DNA of 31,876 bases from positions 1-31,876 of the forward strand of contig JAFLJU010000014.1 of the NCBI GenBank assembly GCA_022712835.1, in the 5' to 3' direction. Source of the stretch: Desulfobacteraceae bacterium (GTDB lineage Bacteria > Desulfobacterota > Desulfobacteria > Desulfobacterales > Desulfobacteraceae). The notes beneath the pieces are model-generated. The model was given only the letters and a program-made list of their open reading frames with translations, had not been told where the DNA came from and did no database searches. Below, in pieces: positions 8,008 to 17,600 of this stretch (the first letter of the stretch is position 1; each line of letters starts with the position of its first letter). The position numbers were made by a program, and so were the translations under genes.

Positions 8008-9147
8008 TTAGGGGCGTGTATTTTTTTTAACAAAAGCGTTTCTGGCAAACCTCAAATAGAAAAACATACTTTTCCCCGGACAAAAAAGGTTGCACCAGGG
8101 TCGTTTTACCATAAGAGAAGCGATAACGATCAGAATGGTCAGACTGTAGATGATGCCTGAACCGATAAAATTAAATACCTTGCCAAAGGGTTCATACATG
8201 GCGTCCGCAGGTGTCTGAAAATAAAGAGCCAATAAAAGCACGATAAACACCCAACCCCTTCCAATCCAGTCCATCCAGTTTTTTCTGACGGGTGGCGAGC
8301 AGCCGGTAATGCTTCCCAACCCCTCTTGAAGCGCCCCAAAGGGGCAGATATAAGAGCAGAACAAATTTTTCTTTGTTAAAAGAAAAACAACAATAGCCAA
8401 CACCAGGCACAGGAGTGCGGCATGGGTTGCCATGCCGTTTATCCAGGCACCGCTGAGCAGAGTAACCAAGGTTGAAATTGAAAATTGGGCACCCAGCCAG
8501 AACCCAAGTGTGATCACGGAAAGAATTAATAAGGCAGTGTGTGCTTTTCGTTTCAACTTAAATTTTTTGTTTGTAATGATAAGGGCTGCCAGATAAAAGA
8601 GGCAGATGAGAAAAATCTTAACAGTCTCAAGGGGTGCGCCTCTCTTTTGCCTTTTTGTGACGGATACACCGTATTTGGCTACCTTGATTTTTTGAACAGC
8701 GCCTTCCACCCCCTCAATGATAGCGGTGGATGAAAGCGTGGCACCGCTGATGCCGTCAACCTCGGGCATCTGATCCATGGATTTTCCTGTGAATTGATCC
8801 AGGAGGCCTATATTCACCACTTTTTCCAAATAGGAATGGGTATCCACACTGTCCAGAATAGCCACATGCTGGATAATCTTTTTGCTGTTTACTGCCACAG
8901 CCACCCTTAACGGCCCCCCGTAACTTGGACGCGTATCATAGGCAAAATAGAAAGTTTCCTCTGGATTCTCCCGGGAATTGCCCTGGTACAGGTATTCATC
9001 AATTTTAACGATGCCTTGAATATCCGAAGAAATATTGGAAAGCTTTTGGGTAATGGTTTCTTTTACCCTGGCCTTCCCCCCTGCCCAGGCAAAGACCAAG
9101 GCAAGGGGGACCAAAAGAGCAATTACTTTCTGTTCAAAACGTGACAC
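8008..9147 (-). CDS. rdhC: RdhC-like FMN-binding membrane polyferredoxin
   Basis: A 379-residue NosR/RdhC-type protein. It has an N-terminal TM (about 8-22), then a periplasmic FMN-binding domain with the flavinylation motif DGISGAT (131-137), where T137 is the expected covalent FMN site. About five TM helices follow. The C-terminal part has two CxxxCP motifs (CSYICPFGALQEG and CNLFCPGKSMFF) like the polyferredoxin part of NosR/NapH. In organohalide-respiring bacteria rdhC homologues accompany rdhAB and are proposed to pass electrons from the quinone pool or help maturation. The start is a GTG at 9147 with AGGAG ahead; no better ATG exists. It lies 27 bp behind the flavodoxin-like gene and 16 bp before the small exported protein, so it is in the same operon. 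Confidence 0.85.
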   Translation of the reverse strand: MSRFEQKVIALLVPLALVFAWAGGKARVKETITQKLSNISSDIQGIVKIDEYLYQGNSRENPEETFYFAYDTRPSYGGPLRVAVAVNSKKIIQHVAILDSVDTHSYLEKVVNIGLLDQFTGKSMDQMPEVDGISGATLSSTAIIEGVEGAVQKIKVAKYGVSVTKRQKRGAPLETVKIFLICLFYLAALIITNKKFKLKRKAHTALLILSVITLGFWLGAQFSISTLVTLLSGAWINGMATHAALLCLVLAIVVFLLTKKNLFCSYICPFGALQEGLGSITGCSPPVRKNWMDWIGRGWVFIVLLLALYFQTPADAMYEPFGKVFNFIGSGIIYSLTILIVIASLMVKRPWCNLFCPGKSMFFYLRFARNAFVKKNTRP

Positions 9148-9174
9148 AAGCTTCTTTCTCCTGATGTTTTACTT

Positions 9175-9615
9175 TTATAGTGTCCTAATGTTTTCATATT
9201 CTGTCATCTCAGCTGCCAATGATTTATTTACATAGGATATCGCTTCGGGCGCAATACCGGTCAGGATTGTTGCACCCAGTTTACCTTTTAAAAGATTTTT
9301 CTGGTGTCTAAGAGACCAGAATCTTTCAAGAAGCGCCTTTGTGAATCCGTCTATTTGCGAATAAGGCGTATATCCACCGATAACCAAGGCTTTAGCAGTT
9401 TTTATTTTTTCTGCAAGCTCGGGAAAATCATCTTTAACTTTGCAAAGGTTATCCCGGACACATTTTTTGCAGGCAAGACAAGGTCTGACGTTAATGGTGC
9501 TGAGTTTCACAAATTCGGATTCTGCTCCGGTTTCATCCAATACCGCCTTGATAAGCCGATCCGTGTTACTATTTTTTACAGGACTTCCGGAAATCCCCAA
9601 GACTTCAATACTCAT
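9175..9615 (-). CDS. Short flavodoxin-fold / NADPH-dependent FMN reductase-like protein
   Basis: A 146-residue soluble protein. The N-terminus (IEVLGISGSPVKNSNTDRLI) is the phosphate-binding loop of the FMN_red/flavodoxin_2 fold. The motif CLACKKCVRDNLCKVKDDF is the family's conserved cysteine-bearing loop, which in iron-sulfur flavoproteins can hold a cluster. VIGGYTPYSQIDGFTKALLERF forms the next flavin-contact segment. Typical members have 180-240 residues, so this one lacks the last strand and helix region and ends at EYENIRTL. It sits 15 bp after rdhB and 27 bp before rdhC, with a GGAG site upstream, so it is cotranscribed. It may be a dedicated electron carrier for dehalogenation. Flavin binding is inferred from fold motifs only. 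Confidence 0.75.
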   Translation of the reverse strand: MSIEVLGISGSPVKNSNTDRLIKAVLDETGAESEFVKLSTINVRPCLACKKCVRDNLCKVKDDFPELAEKIKTAKALVIGGYTPYSQIDGFTKALLERFWSLRHQKNLLKGKLGATILTGIAPEAISYVNKSLAAEMTEYENIRTL

Positions 9616-9630
9616 AAATATTCTCCATAT

Positions 9631-9942
9631 TTAAACTATTTTTTTAACTTTTTTAAAAACAAAAATTTTGAACAGAATGGTCATGGCAATGATGTGGGGG
9701 ACACCAAGACAGCCGATAAAATACCATCCGGCATAGGCTTCATATTCGCCCATTAAAGTAAAGCCACCGGCAATCACAGTGCAAAGGGATAGAAAACAGC
9801 CGTAGATCAGGGCCATTTGCCACCAGGTGATTGATTTTTTATAGGAGTTCAGCCATTCATAGGCGCCGACGATCACAAGCGCCTGGATCAGCCCCATTCC
9901 CATCCAGAAGAGATAATTTATTATTGTTGTACCGGGAAACAT
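9631..9942 (-). CDS. rdhB: Reductive dehalogenase membrane anchor
   Basis: A 103-residue protein with three predicted TM helices (about 6-27, 40-60 and 71-92) and a lysine-rich C-terminus. It lies 53 bp downstream of rdhA with GAGGAG before its ATG. Size, three-helix topology and conserved W/G positions (NYLFWMGMGL, AGWYFIGCLG) fit RdhB, the small integral protein thought to hold the exported RdhA at the outer face of the cytoplasmic membrane. RdhB sequences are poorly conserved, so much of the call rests on context. Confidence 0.85.
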   Translation of the reverse strand: MFPGTTIINYLFWMGMGLIQALVIVGAYEWLNSYKKSITWWQMALIYGCFLSLCTVIAGGFTLMGEYEAYAGWYFIGCLGVPHIIAMTILFKIFVFKKVKKIV

Positions 9943-9995
9943 TTGTTGCTCCTCATTTTTTAACTTTGTAGTTTTGATTCTGAAAAGAAAAAAGC

Positions 9996-11672
9996 CTAGT
10001 CCATACCATGGTATTCCCAGGTTTGTTCAATATCCTTGAACACCTCTTCAGCGCGCAGGTACCAGGGTGGATTGTGATAGGTGGCTTCCTTGCCCCCCAG
10101 CCAATCGGATTGGAAATCCTGGCCCGTGGGAATCTTGAAGAAATTTTTCTGCATGGCCAAAAGACCGGTTGATACAAGACCGGTTGGATCCCTTGGTTCC
10201 AATTCCCTGGAAATGGTGTGTATCCAGGTGTTTTTCCGTGAGTAGGGACAGGTGCCGATACAAACCCGGCAGCCAAGGGCATCAACTGTTTGACCGGCTG
10301 CCCACTGGTTGTAACATTTCTCCTCATCAAGCTTCCATCTTTTGAAACCACGAACAACGGTGGTGGGTTCATCTTCAAAGGAGATGGCGCCGGAGGGGCA
10401 GGTTTCAGCACATATTTTACATTTCAGGCAAAACTCAGCCATTTTCACAGAAATGGGCTGATCATACTCAAATTCAATGTCGGTGATGACTGCGGCAGGA
10501 CGGATATTGCAGCCCAATTCAGGAACCATAACCATGCCGGAACGGCTGTATTCCCCCATACCCGTGGTGAGCATATAAGGCTCCATCATGATCTCATAAT
10601 GGTAGCCGGGAAACTGGGAACGCGCCGGATATCCCAGTTCATTGATAAAGCGCTCCAAAAGACCTGCGGTTACCCGGGATCTGAAATAGGCATCATAGGA
10701 GGTGCAATAGCCGATGGCGGAATAGGTCTGGTCCCAGTACATGGGAACACCAAAAACAATGATGCTTTTCCAGTGGTTGGGCACCTTGTCTCCCCACTGG
10801 GCACCATTGTCGGGCATGCCCCGCATCTTGTTTGTAAACATAAATCTCGGGTCAAATTTACCGATGGTGACAATGGAGGTACCAAAAAGATGGGCCATCC
10901 GTTTAATCAGTTTGGTGGCATGTGCGGGTGATTTGAAAGCCATGGGAGTTTTGCGTTCCACATGGCGGTAATCCCATTCTTCCGGGGGAATGGGTTTGCC
11001 GGTTTCTTTAAAAACATCATCGGGGTCTTCAGGTATAGTCGAGCCGTGGCGATTGTACATCCCGCCATGGGCAAGGGCATTGGTATAAGCTGCCGGAATG
11101 GTATAACGTTCATTTTTCCCATCTTCCCAGTCCTGTCGACTTTTGGCCCGTTTTTCCATGGAATCCATCATGATCTTGTATTTTTCAGGATGCTTTCGAT
11201 AAAATTCACCGATTTTTCCGGGAAGTTTTCCAAGTCCCATTCCAGGATTCCATTCTCCTTTCTTGATCAGATCGATCAGGCTGGCAAGGCGGTCAAAGAT
11301 AAAATCGTACCGGTCCGGGCGTTCAACTTTACCAACAGGCTCCATCATCACAGCAGTTTTCACCCGGAAGGGGTCACGGTTGAAAAACATATCACCGCCC
11401 TGGTAGGTTCGGCCATAACCTGTGTAGGCATCATCGGAACGGCCAATGGCAAAGCCTGCAGCACCTGAGCCTGCCAGGGTTGCAGTGGCGGCGGCAGCTC
11501 CGCCAAATTTCAGAAAATTACGGCGGGAAACGCCGCTGTTTTTTTCTTTAGTTAACTTGCTACCTGATTTATGATCGGACTTACCATCCAATTCATAATC
11601 AGACTCATCACCCCGTTTTTTATAGTTAGCAGGGTCATTAATGATATCCAATGCATCTTTTTCTTTTGCCAT
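9996..11672 (-). CDS. rdhA: Reductive dehalogenase catalytic subunit
   Basis: A 558-residue corrinoid iron-sulfur enzyme of the RdhA family, which removes halide from organohalides as terminal electron acceptors. It has a Tat signal, SRRNFLKFGG (49-58), then an alanine/glycine-rich hydrophobic stretch. The C-terminal part has two 4Fe-4S motifs: CLKCKICAETCP (C415, C418, C421, C425) and C453 with CRVCIGTCPY (C468, C471, C475). I start at the ATG at 11672, which has AAGGAG ideally spaced; the frame is open to 11729. An odd feature is the 48-residue charged stretch (KEKDALDIINDPANYKKRGD onward) ahead of the Tat motif, longer than usual. The halogenated substrate cannot be deduced. The gene follows a TPR protein gene after 63 bp and is followed by rdhB, as is normal. 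Confidence 0.95.
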   Translation of the reverse strand: MAKEKDALDIINDPANYKKRGDESDYELDGKSDHKSGSKLTKEKNSGVSRRNFLKFGGAAAATATLAGSGAAGFAIGRSDDAYTGYGRTYQGGDMFFNRDPFRVKTAVMMEPVGKVERPDRYDFIFDRLASLIDLIKKGEWNPGMGLGKLPGKIGEFYRKHPEKYKIMMDSMEKRAKSRQDWEDGKNERYTIPAAYTNALAHGGMYNRHGSTIPEDPDDVFKETGKPIPPEEWDYRHVERKTPMAFKSPAHATKLIKRMAHLFGTSIVTIGKFDPRFMFTNKMRGMPDNGAQWGDKVPNHWKSIIVFGVPMYWDQTYSAIGYCTSYDAYFRSRVTAGLLERFINELGYPARSQFPGYHYEIMMEPYMLTTGMGEYSRSGMVMVPELGCNIRPAAVITDIEFEYDQPISVKMAEFCLKCKICAETCPSGAISFEDEPTTVVRGFKRWKLDEEKCYNQWAAGQTVDALGCRVCIGTCPYSRKNTWIHTISRELEPRDPTGLVSTGLLAMQKNFFKIPTGQDFQSDWLGGKEATYHNPPWYLRAEEVFKDIEQTWEYHGMD

Positions 11673-11735
11673 CGGTGTCTCCTTTTCATGGCGTTTTGTT
11701 TTTGCTCGTCTCTTCACTAAACTATTCATAAAAAT

Positions 11736-12638
11736 TTAATTATCTTTCTTAAGGGCAGCGCCAATAATGGCTTCAAAATCCGGGAAGCGCTCCTGTACAA
11801 TCACAGAGTACTCTGCAAAAAGTCCGGGATTTTCCCTGGCAAGCTTATGGACTCGCGTCACCACAAAATCACGGATATCCAGGTCAAGACTGACCAAATC
11901 AATGTGACACTGCACAGCTTTCTCAATACGATTTATCGCCAGCAGGGCATCCCCTTTTATCTGCAAGGGGAGCATGGCAGGACCGAATGTCATCAGCGCC
12001 TGCTCACAGATGATGATGGCCTCGTCATACCCCTGGGTTTCAAGCAGGGAAATGGCAAGCCCCATGGTTGTTTCAAAATGCCCGTGGTTTTGCTTTTGTG
12101 CGGATCGGAAGAAGGGAAGTGCTTCCTTTGCACGGCCTGTCTGCAGCAGGGTCTCGCCTGTCAGAAACTGAAGGTGGCCATTTTCCGGTCGTAATTTTGC
12201 AGCCTTCATGAACAGGGGCAGCGCTGATTCATTGTCATTGGCATTGGTATGGCAGATACCGGCATTGAAAAGTGCATTAAAATGTCCCGGCTCCTCCGCC
12301 AGAATGGCATGATACAATTTAAGCGCTCCATCAAGATTTCCATTCTCCATGGCCAGGGTGGCCAGATTGTATTGTGCGACAATATAATCAGGATCAATAC
12401 TCAATGCGTTTTCAAAGCATGTTTCCGACAGTTTAGGGTCTTCCTGGACCTGGGTCAATCCAAGTTCATTCCAGAACCTGGCCCGGTTTGACACACAACA
12501 GGGAGCGTCATCCGCCAAGCGTAATTCCAAAAAACGTACCAGTCCGGAAAAATCCTGCTGCTCTTTGAATGAATGGATCGCCTGCCCCAGTGATTCATCC
12601 GTCCAGGTTACAAATTTTTCCTTTGTTGCCCAAACCAT
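11736..12638 (-). CDS. TPR-repeat protein, first gene of the rdh operon
   Basis: A 300-residue cytoplasmic protein with no signal peptide, built of helical tetratricopeptide repeats. Clear units include the run from ENALSIDPDYIVAQYNLATL through YHAILAEEPGHFNALFNAGI, FMKAAKLRPENGHLQFLTGE and FFRSAQKQNHGHFETTMGLA. The start at 12638 is preceded by AGGAGG; the frame is open further upstream. TPR proteins scaffold protein-protein contacts. Placed directly before rdhA under the same presumed sigma-54 promoter, it could chaperone the cofactor-loaded RdhA before Tat export. That role is inference; such a gene is not part of the best-known rdh operons (rdhT, K, Z and others). Confidence 0.85.
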   Translation of the reverse strand: MVWATKEKFVTWTDESLGQAIHSFKEQQDFSGLVRFLELRLADDAPCCVSNRARFWNELGLTQVQEDPKLSETCFENALSIDPDYIVAQYNLATLAMENGNLDGALKLYHAILAEEPGHFNALFNAGICHTNANDNESALPLFMKAAKLRPENGHLQFLTGETLLQTGRAKEALPFFRSAQKQNHGHFETTMGLAISLLETQGYDEAIIICEQALMTFGPAMLPLQIKGDALLAINRIEKAVQCHIDLVSLDLDIRDFVVTRVHKLARENPGLFAEYSVIVQERFPDFEAIIGAALKKDN

Positions 12639-12704
12639 AATATTCCTCCTGTTATCATTGGCAGTCATGACGGATCATGCCGCCCGTGTTTTATTATGCT
12701 GCTA

Positions 12705-12720
12705 TACATTTTTTGTGCCA
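12705..12720 (-). promoter_or_regulatory. Candidate sigma-54 (-24/-12) promoter of the TPR-rdhA operon
   Basis: Minus strand: TGGCAC (12720-12715), AAAAA, ATGTA (12709-12705). The -24 box is perfect. The -12 box has two mismatches to TTGCA (GG-N10-GT, not GG-N10-GC). It lies about 67-80 bp upstream of the TPR start and points toward the rdh genes. The divergent neighbour is a sigma-54 activator, which makes the assignment credible. Confidence 0.5.
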
Positions 12721-12800
12721 TCCTTAGAAGTGCTGTAAAAACAGATAGTTACAATATTGGTAATAAACATAATTGCCATATAGGATAATTATATTTGCTA

Positions 12801-12840
12801 TTTACCTTATATGGATGTAATTTATCTTATATAGTAAATA
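12801..12840. repeat. Tandem 20-bp repeat, candidate activator-binding sites
   Basis: TTTACCTTATATGG (from 12801) and TTTATCTTATATAG (from 12821) match at 12 of 14 positions and are spaced exactly 20 bp, about two helical turns. A weaker third copy (TTGCCATATAGGAT) starts at 12773. They lie 80-120 bp upstream of the -24/-12 promoter, the usual place for binding sites of sigma-54 activators. Confidence 0.45.
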
Positions 12841-12872
12841 TTACTTGAACGAACCCCATCAGCAGGTGAGAG

Positions 12873-14558
12873 ATGATGCCACTAAAGATTCACTCAGATA
12901 TCAAAGATGATTTTGAATTTTACCAGGCAGTGGTCTCCCGTATTACCGGGAGCCTTGACCTTGCTGAGTCCATGGTCACAGCCTTCCTCTTTTTAAAAGA
13001 CCACTTTCCCATTGCCGGAATTTCACTTCATCAATATTCCAAACGACTTCAGGCCCTGAAGCTTTTATTTCTGGTGACAAAAGATAAGTTTAGTTATGTT
13101 GAAACCACGCTTAAACTCAGTGATAAACATGCTCAGTTTATGGTGGGGCACGAGAGCGCCAAAGACCCCATTCTTATACCCGATGACAGCCATGACCCCA
13201 TCGTGGATAATCACAAAAAAGCCATTTCCCACCTGCTGCCCTACAAACAAAGCTCACCCTACCTTTTGGGTATAATGCGATCCGGTGATGAAACCATAGG
13301 GCACCTTTGTTTTATAGGAACAGAGAAATCTAGCTACGATGATATCCATATTCGAAAAATGAGGCTTTTGCTGGGACCCTTTAACCTGGCCATGTCCAAT
13401 ATGCTTCAGTTTAAAAGGGTATTGGACTTTCAGAAAAAATTATATGAAGAAAAAAGCAGCCTGGAAAAAACCCTTCATCAAATCCAGGATAATCCGATCA
13501 TCGGGTCCCGGGGGGGATTGCACGACACCATGGAAATCGTTCGGCAATTAAAGGGAAAAGAGACACCGGTTCTTATTCTCGGAGAGACAGGGACAGGCAA
13601 GGAGCTGATAGCTGATGCCATCCAGAAAATATCACCCCGGCCCAAAGCCCCTTTTATCAAAGTCAATTGCGGGGCAATCCCGGAAAGCCTTATTGACAGT
13701 GAATTGTTTGGACATGAAAAAGGAGCCTTTACAGGTGCCTACACCAGCCGCCCGGGACGGTTTGAACAGGCCGACGGCGGCACCTTGTTTTTGGATGAAG
13801 TGGGAGAGCTTCCCCCCCAGGCACAGGTTCGGCTTCTCCGTGTTTTACAAAACGGTGTGGTCGAGAGATTGGGCGGGAAAAAATCTGTTTTCGTAAATGT
13901 ACGGATTATTGCTGCCACAAACCGGCTTCTCGAGGTCATGGTCGAAAAAGGTGACTTCCGCCAGGATCTTTATTATCGGTTATATGTCTTTCCCATTCAT
14001 CTGCCTCCCCTGAGGAAAAGAACCCAGGACATACCCGGTTTGACCCATCACTTTGTTGAACAATCCTGTGCCCGGTTAAAAATCACCTCCTTGCCAATCC
14101 TTGATTCGGATATAATCAAGCGCCTCAAAGCCTATGCATGGCCGGGGAATGTCAGGGAGTTGGAAAATCTTATTGAAAGAGCGGTTATACTTTCCCAGGG
14201 CGGATCGCTCCAAATTGAAAAACTCCTGCCCATTGACCCTGACAAAACACAAAAATCAACTCCTGACAAGGAGTCAATAGAGTCACTCATTGATCGGCGA
14301 ATCCAAATGGCTTTTGAAAAAAAAGGAGGGGCCAGCGATCATTCCATTGACGGCAAACCATTTCAAATAAGTATCCCCCATGGCGTCATTCCACTGGAGG
14401 ATACTATCCGGGACAGCATCCAGGCTGCTCTATCATATTGCAAGGGCAGAATTAACGGTACAGACGGAGCCGCAGCCCTTCTAAAACTTAATCCCTCAAC
14501 CCTTCGCAACAAAATGCGCAAACTAAATATCAATGCTAAATTATGGAAAATCGGTTAG
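12873..14558 (+). CDS. Sigma-54-dependent transcriptional activator (GAF-like, AAA+, Fis HTH)
   Basis: A 561-residue enhancer-binding protein. The N-terminal 190 residues look like a GAF-type ligand sensor (GHLCFIGTEKSSYDDIHIRK) and lack a receiver domain. The AAA+ core has Walker A GETGTGKE (237-244), the sigma-54 contact loop GAFTGA (284-289), Walker B LFLDE (305-309) and the arginine-finger region. The C-terminus has a Fis-type HTH (DGAAALLKLNPSTLRNKMRK). It is divergent from the TPR-rdhABC operon and shares its promoter gap, so it most likely activates that operon in response to a small molecule, perhaps the organohalide. The start is at 12873 or 12876 (two ATGs in tandem) after a weak AGGTGAGAG site. 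This differs from the CprK (Crp/Fnr) regulators known for chlorophenol-respiring bacteria. Confidence 0.93.
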   Translation: MMPLKIHSDIKDDFEFYQAVVSRITGSLDLAESMVTAFLFLKDHFPIAGISLHQYSKRLQALKLLFLVTKDKFSYVETTLKLSDKHAQFMVGHESAKDPILIPDDSHDPIVDNHKKAISHLLPYKQSSPYLLGIMRSGDETIGHLCFIGTEKSSYDDIHIRKMRLLLGPFNLAMSNMLQFKRVLDFQKKLYEEKSSLEKTLHQIQDNPIIGSRGGLHDTMEIVRQLKGKETPVLILGETGTGKELIADAIQKISPRPKAPFIKVNCGAIPESLIDSELFGHEKGAFTGAYTSRPGRFEQADGGTLFLDEVGELPPQAQVRLLRVLQNGVVERLGGKKSVFVNVRIIAATNRLLEVMVEKGDFRQDLYYRLYVFPIHLPPLRKRTQDIPGLTHHFVEQSCARLKITSLPILDSDIIKRLKAYAWPGNVRELENLIERAVILSQGGSLQIEKLLPIDPDKTQKSTPDKESIESLIDRRIQMAFEKKGGASDHSIDGKPFQISIPHGVIPLEDTIRDSIQAALSYCKGRINGTDGAAALLKLNPSTLRNKMRKLNINAKLWKIG

Positions 14559-14688
14559 CCCCAAAAGATAGAATATATATATCATCGTTTATCAAAATGG
14601 TTTTTCACATCGTTATTCTCCCACTATTTTTTTATAAAACATTAACGGATCAAGTATAGAGTTTAGAACGATCTCGTCTGTCAGAGTG

Positions 14689-17600
14689 TCAATTGGGGAG
14701 CATTTCTCCGGTATTAACTGCCTGGTTTCGATGAAGCCTGAAGGCGAAGCTGTTTATCTTCCGTTCATCCAGAGGGGTGCCATCGTCATAGAAAAATAGA
14801 TAAGGGATATTTTTTTGATGTCGAAGTAAACTCTCTGTCACCAATCCGCTGTCGCATCCCCAACAGGCACAGAAAACAATCCCGTCGTATTTCCCGGTTC
14901 TCCATTGGTGCAGTACGCTTCCAACTTGAGCGATGGCTGCTGAGTTGGTGCGGATATCGATGATCTCATTTGCCACCGCAAGATGTGCCGTTGTTTCAGG
15001 CATGGGAAGCCAGGGGTGTAATTTTGATACCTTTGAGTAGAGTGACTTTCGGATGGAAACCATAATGGTGCGGAAAAATTTTCTTTGAGGTTCTTTGGTT
15101 TTAAAGCCAAAAACCAGGCTTGGCAGGGCGTAGGCCAGGCTTTCCATGAAATCGGTTCCCGGTTCAACAACCAGGCGAATATTTTTAGCGCTCAGGTAGT
15201 GGTAAAGATTGCCATTGGCAAAATCACTGCCTTTGGTCATTACATCTCCTGAAACAAAAACGGTTCTGAAATTCTGTCCTTTTGGCACTTTACCGTTGAG
15301 CCTGGCAAAATCTTTGGCGGCATTTATCAGAATCTTTTTAAGAGATCGCCACTTTCCACCCAATCTAAACGATTGCCTGAATCCTTTTGAAACAGGCTTC
15401 TCAATAATCTTGATCACCTGGTTACAATACTTACGATACATGGATTCATTCTGTTTCGATGGTGTCTCAAGGGGTAGATAGTAGACATAAAACTGACGCA
15501 GGATGTCAAGTACGGTCATCCCGGCAAAGGTCTGGGTGAACATTGCTAAACTTTCAGAAACCCTGGCAGGGGCAATCTCTACAATATGGTCTAATCCCAT
15601 CCGTTCTATGGAAATCTGATCTTTGATGGTGAATAAGCCGGCCCTGCAGTTTCTGGCGGTGGTTTGCATCAACCGGGTTTCCTTTTCAGGAGGGTTTTTA
15701 TCGAGATATTCTCTAAAAGCGCCCCAAACGAGTTGGTAGGACATGCATTCTTTTCCTGAACAATCGGATTTACCTGCAGTATAGCTTGATTCGGAAAGGG
15801 GAGCCGCAGTCCCGGCATCATATCCAAAGGATCGGTACACGGCGGCATATAAATCACCCATATAGTCACTACCCGTTAGAAAAACATATTTCACATCTTT
15901 TGACAGAAACGGACCTTTTCCCTTTTGGGAATCCACATAGGAAAGGGCTTTTGAATTATCCGGTAGGCAACCCTCATTTTTGTTGTTGATGCGTTCTCCT
16001 GCAGTCTGTTTTACGGACTGAAGAAATGCCTGAATTCTGGTGATGTATCCGGCGGCACCACCATGCCCGTCGCTTTCTAATATGGTATGGGGATACCCTT
16101 TCAGCATTGTTTGAAAGAACTGTTCGATCATGGAAGAGGGGCCACACCCGAAAGAAGACAACATCAATGGAAACACATCTCCCATTTTTTGAGCTGTAGC
16201 CGCAGCCCTGAGATAACGGTTCGGATCACCCAGATAGATTTTTTTCATGAGGGGTGTCTCAGGATTCACAGGAAAACAGTCCATTGGAATGGCCAGGGTA
16301 CCATTTTGCCTCAAAAGGTTTGGAATACCGGCATTAATCGCAGGATCATGGATAACGTGGAGGGTTCCGCAAACCAACACCATGGGCAGATTGTGCTCTC
16401 TGCCATAGTTGAGAACTTGTTTTCCAATCTTTGCAAGTTCTTTTTCATACTCCTTCTGGGCTAAAGCAGCCTTTTTCGCTGCTGTTTCGATTTTGGATTC
16501 ATCAACTCCCAAGCGTTCTGCCAAACCGGATAACTCGTTTAAAACCGCGTCAGTTTCCATTCCATACTGAAAGGATAGAGCAGGTCGCAGGACTTTTACA
16601 TTTCGATTTCTGGTTTTCAGAGATTGTTCAATGACTTCCGGCTGAGATTGCTCAGTTACGCATGATTCTCCTCCTCTGCCATCCCGATCCGGAAAACTCT
16701 GGATTTTAGGGAAAAACAGCAACGGAATATCCGTGTCACAAACGGCATGGGCAATTTTTTGGGGACCGCAGGAATCAAAACTGTAGCACATCTGCTCACC
16801 TTTAGCCAATGACTTGCTGTCCGGTGATAATAAGACAACAGAAAATCCTAATTCCTGGATAAATGTCGCAGCCCAGGGGATGAAACCTGAAAGGGCACCG
16901 ATTTGGGGGATTGCTATTTGGGGTGTGTTGTCACGCTCTTTTATGTAGCTAAGGCAGGCTTTTTGCCTCATTTCAAATGGATTGGGAGTGGTTTTTTCAA
17001 GCTTTTTAAGGGTTCTGGAAGAAATCTCATATTTTGGACAAGCCCCGCCGGAGATTGCTGTTTTCGTTTCATCTCCGATGCGGATGATCGTTTTTTCAAT
17101 GGCGCATAACGTTTGACATTCCGGGTCTTTACAACGAAATTCCGAGCGTTCTTTGATATCAGCATCCAAGGTACTTTTTATGTCTAAAGCCATGGCATCT
17201 GCAAGGATTTGCGGGCCGATTTGATCAATTGCGCACAGTCCTATACCCCAGGCACCCATGGCTCCCGGATTTGGCGGCACAAAAATTTCGCGTTTACTGA
17301 CAGCGGCTAACGTCCAGGCTAAGGACGGGTTAGACGCAGGTTTTCCTTGAAAGAAAACCCGTTTTCCCAAGGTGCGCTGTCCCATCACCCGGTTGAGGTA
17401 GTTATGAATCACGGAATATTGAAATCCTGCAAAAATATCACCCAATTCAAATCCCTCTTTGATGGCTTCAGCACCTGATTCAGCTACAAACACCGTACAC
17501 ATTTGACCCAGGTCAGGTGGGTTCTTAGCGCTTGCAGCCAGTGATATGAATTTTTCTATATTATCAATATCATAAAAAAGAGCCTGCTCTTCGAGAAAAG

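Noticed and set aside
10290..10931. Plus-strand ORF of 213 codons opposite rdhA
   Set aside because: It is fully antisense to rdhA, whose Tat and 4Fe-4S motifs are unmistakable. The antisense product has no recognisable domain, a biased His/Gly-rich composition and no ribosome site. The same holds for other long antisense frames over the activase, hydA and mmsA genes.
12639..12872. Possible cobalamin riboswitch ahead of the rdh operon
   Set aside because: RdhA needs a corrinoid, so I looked for a B12-box and the long folded leader. The gap is only 234 bp, very AT-rich, and shows no such element.
14559..14688. Terminator between the convergent sigma-54 activator and activase genes
   Set aside because: The 130-bp gap is AT-rich, but I found no convincing GC stem with a T-run on either strand. 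The distant CCCCAA/TTGGGG pair (about 14560 and 14693) is too far apart to count.
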